Assembly: GCA_934168325.1 (NCBI GenBank)
Contig: CAKPNG010000015.1
Span: forward strand, 1 to 32,713
Length of the DNA: 32,713 bases
Source: an uncultured Bacilli bacterium
GTDB lineage: Bacteria > Bacillota_I > Bacilli_A > RFN20 > CAG-826
Reading direction: 5' to 3'
Within the stretch, counting starts at the first letter, position 1; each line of letters opens with the position of its first letter. A program made the translations under genes and the position numbers. This document shows positions 6,989 to 14,081 of the stretch, piece after piece. A model generated the notes under the pieces. It was not told where the DNA came from. It saw nothing but the letters and a program-made list of their open reading frames with translations, and made no database searches.

Positions 6989-8389
6989 CTATTCAATCGT
7001 AATATTAAAAGGTAAAGTAGTTTTACCTACATTTTCATAATTAATAGTAATTTCACCATGATAAACGTTACTATCAAATTCCATTAATATAGTACTTATA
7101 TAACTAATATCAGTTTCTTCATTTACATAAATCTTCATATTTGTTATATAACCAAAAGATATTTCACTAGTTGTATTTAATGGTGGAACAAAACAATCAC
7201 TACCAATATATGGTAAATTATCATTAGTTGGTGAAAATGATCCATCCTCATTTTTATTAAAAATATTAGCATTAATATTAAAATCAGGTTGGAAAGTAGA
7301 ATAATAGTAATATCCATTAATAGAAGAATAACTACTAGTATTTAATGTAAATATATAATCATTATTTTCACCATCTTTAGAATAAGTGTAAGTATTTAAG
7401 AATTTCTTACTATTAGCTTTTAAATATAAATCACTACTAGTAGGAGCAGTTGGTGCTTTACTATTAGTTAAATCAGAATCAAATACCTGCATATAGATAT
7501 CTTTTCCGTCGTTATAAGTAACAACAGTTTCTTCAGCATCAATTTTTACATCTTTATCATAACTTACTATTTTTCTAGAAATAGTAATGTTTTTATTAAC
7601 CATATTATTTAATGCTTTTTGTAATGGTTCATTTTCTACTTTATTCTTTTCTATTTGGATAGCATCCTTACTATTAGCTACTCCAATATCTTCAAAATTA
7701 AAAGTAATTTCATAATTTAATGTAATATAAAAATTATCATAATCATCATATTCAGTAGATTTATATTCATTAAAAACTATGCTTAATTTATCAAAATCCT
7801 TGCTAAACTCGGCTTTTTTTATAGAAAGTTTAGTATTTATCTTATCTGAAATACCAGCAAATATATATGAATAAAATAAATTAGCTTTATAAATATTTAA
7901 CAATTTATCATTACTTATGTCATTAGAATTTATTAAAAGGAAAGGGTTAATAAGACCACTAGCACTATATGATAATTCATTATAATCATCATCCATACTA
8001 TATCCATCAGTTTGTAAAACATTATCATAATCAACGTAATTTAAAGCAACGTACCCTTTATTATCATAAGCATTTTCACCTGATAAATATTTTTTAGTAC
8101 CATCAACTTCCTTATAATAACGACGATCAACACCAATATAATCATTATTATTTTGATAGATACTCTCAATTAAATAAGTTTCTTTAACCTGTTCTTTACT
8201 ATCTAAAGGTATCTTATAATCACTATCTTCATAATATTTTTTAGTAGTGTTAAGAGTACCGTTAATCTTAAATCCAGATTGAAAACTAGCTAAAATTGAA
8301 TCATATTTTGAACTATTACTATCTCCACTTTTACAACCTACTAATAATAAAGTAGGTATTAATAAAATCAATTTATTATAATTTCTCAT
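6989..8389 (-). CDS. lipoprotein of unknown function, tandem paralogue
   Basis: This is a 466-residue protein with signal MRNYNKLILLIPTLLLVGC (lipobox LVGC). The mature protein is Tyr-, Asp-, Asn- and Ser-rich, with no membrane segment and no catalytic motif that I can see. It is spaced 12 bases from its paralogue downstream, with which it shares the halves described for that gene, so the two probably arose by tandem duplication and have diverged strongly. Only a weak SD (AGGG, 8 nt before the ATG) is present, and translation may be helped by the gene ending 12 bases upstream. It is expected to be an outward-facing membrane-anchored lipoprotein in a wall-poor or Gram-positive-type cell. Confidence 0.85.
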   Translation of the reverse strand: MRNYNKLILLIPTLLLVGCKSGDSNSSKYDSILASFQSGFKINGTLNTTKKYYEDSDYKIPLDSKEQVKETYLIESIYQNNNDYIGVDRRYYKEVDGTKKYLSGENAYDNKGYVALNYVDYDNVLQTDGYSMDDDYNELSYSASGLINPFLLINSNDISNDKLLNIYKANLFYSYIFAGISDKINTKLSIKKAEFSKDFDKLSIVFNEYKSTEYDDYDNFYITLNYEITFNFEDIGVANSKDAIQIEKNKVENEPLQKALNNMVNKNITISRKIVSYDKDVKIDAEETVVTYNDGKDIYMQVFDSDLTNSKAPTAPTSSDLYLKANSKKFLNTYTYSKDGENNDYIFTLNTSSYSSINGYYYYSTFQPDFNINANIFNKNEDGSFSPTNDNLPYIGSDCFVPPLNTTSEISFGYITNMKIYVNEETDISYISTILMEFDSNVYHGEITINYENVGKTTLPFNITIE

Positions 8390-8400
8390 AAATTACCCTA

Positions 8401-9279
8401 TTAATATGTAAAAGTTATGACAGCATCAGCATTAGGCATTGTAAATTGGAAAGCTCCTGGCATACTTTCACCTAATGAAGTAGCTTCAACTCCATTAACA
8501 AAAGCTTTTTGAGGTAAAGTTAAACTAGAATCTTCAAAGAATGTCATAATATAAATAGTTGAACCAGATTTTGCTTTTTTAACTTCATTCATATTTTCAT
8601 CTAAGAAAGTAACTTCTAATGTAGCGTGATCTGGATCGACGTTATAAACAATATTATAATCACCAGTAACCGGTTTCTTTTCTTCATAACTACATGTTAA
8701 AACTATATCTTCAGTACCAATTGTTAATAAATAAGCATTAGAACTTTCAATTTTTTCTAAAGCAGTACCATTAGCAAATAATCCTGAAATTGTTTCTTTA
8801 TCATTAAAAGCAAATACATTAAATGATTCACCAATTGTAGCAGCAAAAGGTAAATGTTTTTGTTCCATTGTAGTAGCAGTATATACTTCGATTTCAGTAT
8901 CTGGATGAGCCTCATCTGGAGTAAATGCGACATTAAATTTTGTTTGTTTAACAACGAACGTAACTACAACATCGACTTTTGGCATTTCAAAATGATATTT
9001 CGTATCACTATCTTTTGTAACAGCAATGCCTTCGCCACAACTAACTGATTCAATTATTTTATTAGCAGGAATAGAAGTGATATTAATATCAACTAGTTCA
9101 CCCTCTTTAGCTTCAGTTGTACTTAAAGTAGCTTCAGCTCCACCTAAATCACCAAGTGTAATTTTAAATTTTTGAACATGTTCTTGGCCTGTTCCTCCAC
9201 ATGAAAATAGGGTAGGTACTACCCCAACAGATAAAAATGATAAACTTAAAAATAATTGAAGTTTTGCAAACTTTTTCAT
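8401..9279 (-). CDS. lipoprotein with three InlB B/Flg_new-like repeats
   Basis: This is a 292-residue protein. The start at 9279 has AAGGGAG 7 nt upstream and opens a signal peptide ending TLFSCGG; an earlier ATG (9321) would put 14 residues in front of the signal and lies in a terminator-like hairpin. Three repeats of about 75-85 residues follow, each closing with a beta hairpin of similar form: YHFEMPKVDVVVTFVV, YLLTIGTEDIVLTCSY and FQFTMPNADAVITFTY. This closing (F-x-MP-x-x-D-x-x-VT) is typical of the divergent InlB B-repeat / Flg_new_2 family in surface proteins. It is the first gene of the four-lipoprotein operon. Its probable role is a surface stalk or adhesion module, which is inferred. 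Confidence 0.87.
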   Translation of the reverse strand: MKKFAKLQLFLSLSFLSVGVVPTLFSCGGTGQEHVQKFKITLGDLGGAEATLSTTEAKEGELVDINITSIPANKIIESVSCGEGIAVTKDSDTKYHFEMPKVDVVVTFVVKQTKFNVAFTPDEAHPDTEIEVYTATTMEQKHLPFAATIGESFNVFAFNDKETISGLFANGTALEKIESSNAYLLTIGTEDIVLTCSYEEKKPVTGDYNIVYNVDPDHATLEVTFLDENMNEVKKAKSGSTIYIMTFFEDSSLTLPQKAFVNGVEATSLGESMPGAFQFTMPNADAVITFTY

Positions 9280-9592
9280 AAATATTTCTCCCTTATTAGT
9301 ATAAAAAAAGATAAATTTCATTAAGAATATTTATCTTGCCTTTATCTTAATTAAGAATAAAAATATTAAGTGAATAATTTCGCTTATTAATATTATCTTA
9401 ATTTTTATTTAAAAGTTGCGATAATAACAATTAAATTTTATTTTAACTTAAATTAAAACTCTTATTTTGTACGGATAATTATTGGCATTATTTTAAATTA
9501 TGTTAAAGAAAAATAAATTATAAATATATTTATAATTTGTAGTAAAAAGAAACGCTTTATTGTTGTATAATAAATAAACGGAGGTTTTTGAA
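9280..9592. promoter_or_regulatory. divergent control region with strong inverted repeats
   Basis: There is no gene in this 313-base stretch. On the left, AAGATAAAT (9308-9316) pairs perfectly with ATTTATCTT (9329-9337). Read toward the lipoprotein operon this is followed by T7, so it looks like a terminator or attenuator in the 5' leader, 29 bases before the chosen start. From about 9351 to 9416 lies a longer imperfect inverted repeat with arms TTAA..ATAAAAAT..ATTAA and its complement, closing on AAGTGA/TCGCTT. On the right, TATAAT at 9566-9571 and GGAGG at 9580-9584 serve the plus-strand membrane gene at 9593. Confidence 0.55.
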
Positions 9593-10384
9593 ATGGAAGA
9601 CTATTTAAATAAAACTAGAGAAGCTAATTTAGATGGCACTGGTGCTAAGCCTGTATCATCATTTACTAATAAAACTTATATCAAAGTTTTCTTATATTTT
9701 GGTCTAGCTTTACTTATAACTACTGCCGTAACCTTTGGAGCTAGTAGTTTAATTTATAATTTAGCAATAAATAATCCTGGAACTGGACTTATGGTATATT
9801 ATATATCACTTGGTGTTGGAGCCGTTGGTCTTATTATTTGTTCACTTATTGTAAGTTTATTTTGTAATAAAAAAGGTAGAGGATTAATTGTTCCATATAT
9901 TCTTTATGCAGTATTTATGGGATTTATTTTATCAGGTGTTTGTTTTACTGTTGATAGTCCATATGTATTTGGTACTGCTTTAGGATTTACTTCTTTAATA
10001 TTTTTAATTACATGTGGTATTGGTGCCTTGCTTGGTGACAAAATTAAATTTGTATATCTTGTTTTAATTTATGCATTATTTGCAATAGGATTTATGTGTT
10101 TATTTAATTTTGTTTTATTACCATTTTTATTTATGAATTCATCTGTAGCAATTAACGCATTTAATGCTATGGTTTGGGGTATTGAAATTATTTATTTTGT
10201 TGTTATAATCGCTTATATTGCAATCGATATGAATAGATTAAAAGCTGTTGCTAACTCAAACAATGGTGTTATTACAACAAATTTAGCTTTATATTGTGCA
10301 TTAAATTTATTTAGCGATTTCATTATTTTATTTTTAAGAATATTATATATAGTTGCTATGAGTAGTGGAAAAAGAAAGAAATAG
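9593..10384 (+). CDS. Bax inhibitor-1 (YbhL/YetJ)-like membrane protein
   Basis: This is a 263-residue protein with seven likely membrane helices after a ~28-residue soluble N-terminus. The order of helices and the end NLALYCALNLFSDFIILFLRIL match the BI-1/UPF0005 family, whose last helices hold a similar LY-x-x-x-N-x-F-x-x-x-L-x-L pattern. Bacterial members such as YetJ act as pH-sensitive calcium leak channels. The two conserved Asp of the family's sensor pair may correspond to the Asp of IAIDMNRLK and of NLFSDF, but this needs an alignment. GGAGG lies 8 nt before the ATG, with a TATAAT box upstream. It is the first gene of an operon with asnS, which starts 9 bases after its stop. Confidence 0.83.
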   Translation: MEDYLNKTREANLDGTGAKPVSSFTNKTYIKVFLYFGLALLITTAVTFGASSLIYNLAINNPGTGLMVYYISLGVGAVGLIICSLIVSLFCNKKGRGLIVPYILYAVFMGFILSGVCFTVDSPYVFGTALGFTSLIFLITCGIGALLGDKIKFVYLVLIYALFAIGFMCLFNFVLLPFLFMNSSVAINAFNAMVWGIEIIYFVVIIAYIAIDMNRLKAVANSNNGVITTNLALYCALNLFSDFIILFLRILYIVAMSSGKRKK

Positions 10385-10393
10385 GGAGAAATT

Positions 10394-11773
10394 ATGGTTT
10401 CAAAGGAATTAACTAACAAAAAACTTTTCATTGAATTAGAGAATAACAAACTTGAAGATGGAAAAGAAGTTGATCTTCAAGGATGGGTTAGAACTAATAG
10501 AAATAATGGTTCAATCGGATTTATTGAATTTAACGATGGAACTTATTTTAAAAATATTCAATTAGTTTATGATTCAAGTAATAAAGATTATGATGCTTAT
10601 TCACATATTAGATATGGATCAACAATTGAAGTTCAAGGGAATATTAAATTAACTCCTGAGAATAAGCAACCATTTGAAATACAAGTTAAAAATATTACTT
10701 TACTCAATGATTGTGCTGAGGATTATCCTTTACAAAAGAAAAGACATTCATTTGAATTTTTAAGAGATATCGCTCATTTACGTCCTAGAAGTAATACTTT
10801 TTATGCAATATTTAGAGTTAGAAACGTTTTAGCTTATGCTATTCATAAATATTTCCAAGAAAGAAATTTCGTTTATGTTAATACTCCAATTATTACTGCA
10901 AACGATGCTGAAGGAGCAGGCCAAGTATTTAAAGTTGTAGCTGATATGAAGCATCCTGAAGATTTCTTTAAAGCAAATGCTTCTTTAACAGTTAGTGGTC
11001 AATTACATGTTGAGTCTTTTGCTATGGCTTATAAAGATGTTTATACATTTGGTCCTACATTTAGAGCAGAAAATTCTAATACAACTAGACACGCAGCTGA
11101 ATTTTGGATGATTGAACCTGAAATGGCTTTCTGTGATTTAGAAGATAATATGAATGTTATCGAATCATTCTTAAAATATGTTATTAAATATACTTTAGAT
11201 AATTGTCCTGAAGAAATGAAATTCTTTGATAGTTTCATTGAAAAAGGACTTTTAGATAAAATACATCATGTTTTAAATAGTGAATTTAAGAGATTAACAT
11301 ACACTGAAGCAATTGAAATCTTATTAAAAGCTCAAAAAGAAGGTCATAAATTTGAATTTAATAAAATCTTCTGGGGTATGGATTTACAAAGTGAACACGA
11401 ACGTTATATTACTGAACAAGTATTTAAAGGACCTGTTTTCTTAATTGATTATCCAAAAGAAATTAAAGCTTTCTATATGAAACTTAATAAAGATAATAAA
11501 ACAGTTGCAGCATGTGATTTATTAGTTCCTTCTGTTGGTGAATTAATTGGTGGTAGTCAAAGAGAAGAAGATTATACCAAATTAAAAGCTAAGATGGATG
11601 AAATTGGTAATTCAAAAGGCCTTGAATGGTATTTGGATTTAAGAAAATATGGTGGATGTATTCACAGTGGATTCGGTTTAGGTTTTGATAGATTATTAAT
11701 GTATATCACAGGTATTAATAATATTAGAGATGTTCAACCATATCCTCGTACACCAGGTAGTTTAAAATTCTAA
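10394..11773 (+). CDS. asnS: asparaginyl-tRNA synthetase
   Basis: This 459-residue class IIb synthetase charges tRNA(Asn) with asparagine using ATP. Residues about 1-110 form the OB-fold anticodon-binding domain (VDLQGWVRTNRNNGSIGF). The catalytic domain carries motif 2, FGPTFRAENSNTTRHAAEFW (about 217-236), and motif 3, GFGLGFDRLLMYITG (about 428-442), ending in RDVQPYPRTPG, typical of AsnRS. Length is normal for bacterial AsnRS. A GGGAG lies 6 nt before the ATG. There is no T-box or other leader, as the gene follows the BI-1-like gene by 9 bases. With AsnRS present, the GatCAB encoded further on is likely needed for Gln-tRNA(Gln). Confidence 0.97.
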   Translation: MVSKELTNKKLFIELENNKLEDGKEVDLQGWVRTNRNNGSIGFIEFNDGTYFKNIQLVYDSSNKDYDAYSHIRYGSTIEVQGNIKLTPENKQPFEIQVKNITLLNDCAEDYPLQKKRHSFEFLRDIAHLRPRSNTFYAIFRVRNVLAYAIHKYFQERNFVYVNTPIITANDAEGAGQVFKVVADMKHPEDFFKANASLTVSGQLHVESFAMAYKDVYTFGPTFRAENSNTTRHAAEFWMIEPEMAFCDLEDNMNVIESFLKYVIKYTLDNCPEEMKFFDSFIEKGLLDKIHHVLNSEFKRLTYTEAIEILLKAQKEGHKFEFNKIFWGMDLQSEHERYITEQVFKGPVFLIDYPKEIKAFYMKLNKDNKTVAACDLLVPSVGELIGGSQREEDYTKLKAKMDEIGNSKGLEWYLDLRKYGGCIHSGFGLGFDRLLMYITGINNIRDVQPYPRTPGSLKF

Positions 11774-11776
11774 TAT

Positions 11777-11971
11777 ATGGAAAATAAAGAATTAATTAAT
11801 GAAAATAAAGATTTAAATGAATCTAATAACGAAACTTCTTCAAAAGAAGTAATCGAAAAACAAAGATCTACTTTTAGATTGTTTTGGTTATTTGTCTTTA
11901 TTGATATTGTATTAATAATTGGTATTGCTTACCTTGTTATTGATATTTTTGTTAAATCTTTTTCTAAATAA
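11777..11971 (+). CDS. single-pass membrane protein of unknown function
   Basis: This is a 64-residue protein with a very acidic, Asn-rich N-terminal third (ENKELINENKDLNESNN), then one strong membrane helix (FWLFVFIDIVLIIGIAYLVIDIFV) and a short basic end. It follows the asnS stop by 3 bases with no SD, so it is probably translated by coupling. Its stop abuts the stop of the convergent gene at 11972 with no bases between. No family recognised. Confidence 0.6.
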   Translation: MENKELINENKDLNESNNETSSKEVIEKQRSTFRLFWLFVFIDIVLIIGIAYLVIDIFVKSFSK

Positions 11972-12616
11972 TTAATTTGTATTATCTTGATTAAATAAAA
12001 CTCCTAGATCTACATTTTCTAAATCTTTCGAGAATATACGATCTTCGAGTTTTTTTATTCTAAGCATTCTTGAAATATATCCTTGAACATTGAATAAATA
12101 CCAGAATAAGCCAATAAATATAAATAAGAATATAAAATAATTTATTGCTCGAACTGAAGTTAAAAAGTGAGGCGTATTTTGTAAAGTTATATTACCAAAT
12201 CCAAGAGGTGGATAATATGTTGCTTTAGAGAAATTCCAAGTAAAAAATAATGTTCCAATACCAGTTTTATCATTAAAAATAGATTCATTCCAATTTCCAA
12301 TAATAAGATGATAAATTAACCACATTAAAAATCCAATTAATATAAATAATAAAGGTACAATCGAAGTTTTAAAGAAATAAAATCTAGATTTTTGAGTAGC
12401 AATTTTATGAAATTCTTTTTCTTCATTAACTAAACCGGATAGAATTAGAGGACTCATAAATTTATCTATTTTCTTTCCTTGGTTATACATGATTTTTTCA
12501 ACTAATCTTCCCATTAATCCAAACAAAGCAAAAATAGCAACAATAACAACAGCAAGAACTAATATTGTTTTCCAAGTTGAATCAAGAGTTTTATTTAAGA
12601 TTATAAGACTATTCAT
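11972..12616 (-). CDS. membrane protein of unknown function (about three helices)
   Basis: This is a 214-residue protein. Membrane helices are seen at about 17-38, 87-108 and 158-178. A helical cytoplasmic-looking loop holds KIDKFMSPLILSGLVNEEKEFHKIATQKSRFYFFK, and the C-terminus is charged (RMLRIKKLEDRIFSKDLENVDLG). The 50-residue loop before the last helix is rich in aromatic residues, Gly and Pro (WNFSKATYYPPLGFGN) and probably faces outside. The start overlaps the upstream gene by 8 bases and has GAGG 9 nt ahead. No family recognised. It is the last gene of a three-gene membrane operon of unknown role. Confidence 0.75.
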   Translation of the reverse strand: MNSLIILNKTLDSTWKTILVLAVVIVAIFALFGLMGRLVEKIMYNQGKKIDKFMSPLILSGLVNEEKEFHKIATQKSRFYFFKTSIVPLLFILIGFLMWLIYHLIIGNWNESIFNDKTGIGTLFFTWNFSKATYYPPLGFGNITLQNTPHFLTSVRAINYFIFLFIFIGLFWYLFNVQGYISRMLRIKKLEDRIFSKDLENVDLGVLFNQDNTN

Positions 12617-13001
12617 TATTCTTAACCTCTATATTTTTAGTTTCATTAGCATCAATAATAATATCTTTTTCAGTTACAAGATTATTGTTATTGAGCTTTT
12701 TAGGATCAACATCTAAATGAATAGTGTTATATGTATTATTTATTGTATTTCCTTGAGCTTGTTGAGCAGTATTAGTAACAGCATTCATTTTCTTATTTTT
12801 TAATATTTCAAAAGCTTTTTCATCTAATTCGTTTTTTAAACTGATTGTTTTTCCTTTAAAGAAAAGAACTAAAATTTTAAATAAAGTTATAAAAAATATG
12901 ACCAATAAATAAAGTCCATATAGCAATAAAAAAACTACTATAAAAGGTAATAAAACAAAATATAATAATCCTTTTCCAAAAGTTTTTAAAAATTCAATCA
13001 T
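12609..13001 (-). CDS. small membrane protein with Asn-rich tail
   Basis: This is a 130-residue protein. Residues about 8-50 form one long or two close membrane helices (LYFVLLPFIVVFLLLYGLY then LVIFFITLFKILVLFF). The rest is a soluble tail with a charged helix (LKNELDEKAFEILKNKKMN) and an Asn/Thr/Gln-rich low-complexity part (NTAQQAQGNTINNTYNTIH). No SD is present; instead TAAAAT lies 6 nt before the ATG, suggesting a leaderless transcript. It overlaps the next gene by 8 bases. No family recognised. Confidence 0.68.
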   Translation of the reverse strand: MIEFLKTFGKGLLYFVLLPFIVVFLLLYGLYLLVIFFITLFKILVLFFKGKTISLKNELDEKAFEILKNKKMNAVTNTAQQAQGNTINNTYNTIHLDVDPKKLNNNNLVTEKDIIIDANETKNIEVKNNE

Positions 13002-13007
13002 ATCAAT

Positions 13008-13013
13008 ATTTTA
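13008..13013 (-). promoter_or_regulatory. -10 element for a leaderless mRNA (12609-13001 gene)
   Basis: TAAAAT on the minus strand ends exactly 6 nt before the ATG at 13001. No Shine-Dalgarno is present in the 30-base gap to the upstream gene. It may be a second promoter inside the operon. Confidence 0.4.
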
Positions 13014-13031
13014 TTATTTTAAAGACTAATT

Positions 13032-13943
13032 TCAATTAATTCTTTTATCATGATGTTTTATTTTATCTATTAATAGATAAATAATTTTATAAATTGATAA
13101 AGCTATTGGTAATAATAGAGTAATAAATAAAGCATTAATATAAGAAAAATTTGGAAAAATAATTATGTATAAAATCCAAGCTAAAATTAAAAAAACTAAA
13201 AAAATAATTGAGTTTTGCAGGTATTTTCTTTTAAAAACAAAGATATTTAAAGAAGAAATAAAAGAAATTACTAATAATAATATAAATATTTTTATATCAA
13301 AAAAATATGTAACAAGAGTAATCAACGTAAAAACTAAAGTAACAATAACACCAATCAAATCATTATAAATATTAAGAAAACTGATTTTATTAATTGAATT
13401 AATTTCTTTAAAATTAATGAAAGTCATAATAAAAATTTGAGCTAATGTAACTAAATAAATAATGGTCGGTAATAATAAATTTATAACCTCATTATTATTA
13501 AGTTTTAATAAAACTATGATATTAGTTATAAAATCAATATTATAAATAAAATTTAATAAATAAATTAAACCAATATTAATTAAAAACATTAAAACACTAC
13601 TTATAATAATTATTAAAAATATATCCACTTTCTTATTTAATAAAAAACCAATTAAAGGAGTAATTAATAAAATAGGAAGTAAAGAAGTTAAACAATAAGA
13701 AATATCACCGATAGATACTAATAAACCTAATAAAAAACTAGATAAAAAATAAATATAATAATACTTAAATTTGATATATAAGAAATAAATTATTGATGGT
13801 AAAGGCATTAATAAGAATAAAACCATACTTAAATAAGGCAAATAAGTCATTAAAATAATTAAAATTAGATTTAATGAAATAAGTAACGACATTAGTGGAA
13901 TTGAATCTTTTAAATTATCTTTTTTACTAATAATAAATTTCAT
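13032..13943 (-). CDS. multi-pass membrane protein, YybS/DUF2232-like
   Basis: This is a 303-residue, extremely hydrophobic protein with about eight or nine membrane helices rich in Ile, Leu and Phe, separated by short basic loops. It begins with a short soluble piece, MKFIISKKDNLKDSIPLMS. The first third (MTYLPYLSMVLFLLMPLPSIIYFLYIKFKYYYIYFLSS, given in part) has the pattern PLP-x-x-(I/L)-x-(Y/F) followed by a K-Y pair and a helix containing GL-x-x-S, as seen in the YybS/DUF2232 family. The similarity is from memory and is weak for so hydrophobic a protein. It has no SD, but TATAAT lies 6 nt before its ATG. It heads the three-gene operon of membrane proteins, divergent from pcrA. Confidence 0.65.
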   Translation of the reverse strand: MKFIISKKDNLKDSIPLMSLLISLNLILIILMTYLPYLSMVLFLLMPLPSIIYFLYIKFKYYYIYFLSSFLLGLLVSIGDISYCLTSLLPILLITPLIGFLLNKKVDIFLIIIISSVLMFLINIGLIYLLNFIYNIDFITNIIVLLKLNNNEVINLLLPTIIYLVTLAQIFIMTFINFKEINSINKISFLNIYNDLIGVIVTLVFTLITLVTYFFDIKIFILLLVISFISSLNIFVFKRKYLQNSIIFLVFLILAWILYIIIFPNFSYINALFITLLLPIALSIYKIIYLLIDKIKHHDKRIN

Positions 13944-13949
13944 AATTAA

Positions 13950-13955
13950 ATTATA
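13950..13955 (-). promoter_or_regulatory. perfect -10 for a leaderless mRNA (13032-13943 gene)
   Basis: A consensus TATAAT on the minus strand ends exactly 6 nt before the ATG at 13943. There is no Shine-Dalgarno and no convincing -35. Confidence 0.55.
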
Positions 13956-13987
13956 ATCTAAATAAAGTTTACCTCATATAAGAAACA

Positions 13988-14016
13988 TTAATAAAATAAT
14001 ATATTAATTTTATTAA
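13988..14016. repeat. perfect AT-only inverted repeat between divergent genes
   Basis: TTAATAAAAT at 13988-13997 is inverted perfectly as ATTTTATTAA at 14007-14016 with a 9-base loop. It sits midway in the 138-base gap between a membrane-protein gene and pcrA. It could be an operator or a cruciform-forming site; chance is possible in such AT-rich DNA. Confidence 0.4.
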
Positions 14017-14063
14017 AACATAATTAAATTTATCCTTTCTTTATATAAATTAACCTCAATAAA

Positions 14064-14072
14064 TGCTAAAAT
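14064..14072 (+). promoter_or_regulatory. extended -10 promoter of the pcrA-ligA-gatCAB operon
   Basis: TGCTAAAAT is an extended -10 (TG-n-TAAAAT). It ends 9 nt before the ATG of pcrA, leaving at most two or three bases of leader and no Shine-Dalgarno. Confidence 0.55.
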
Positions 14073-14081
14073 TAAGAACAT

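Noticed and set aside
8757..9048. Leu/Ile-rich minus frame and Phe/Ile-rich plus frame inside the InlB-repeat lipoprotein
   Set aside because: Both lack start signals and conflict with a clear lipoprotein gene.
9280..9592. Known riboswitch or T-box in the long leader
   Set aside because: No T-box UGGN-type sequence, specifier loop or recognisable riboswitch core is seen; only inverted repeats are supported.
10385..10393. T-box control of asnS
   Set aside because: Only 9 bases separate asnS from the upstream gene, leaving no room for a leader.
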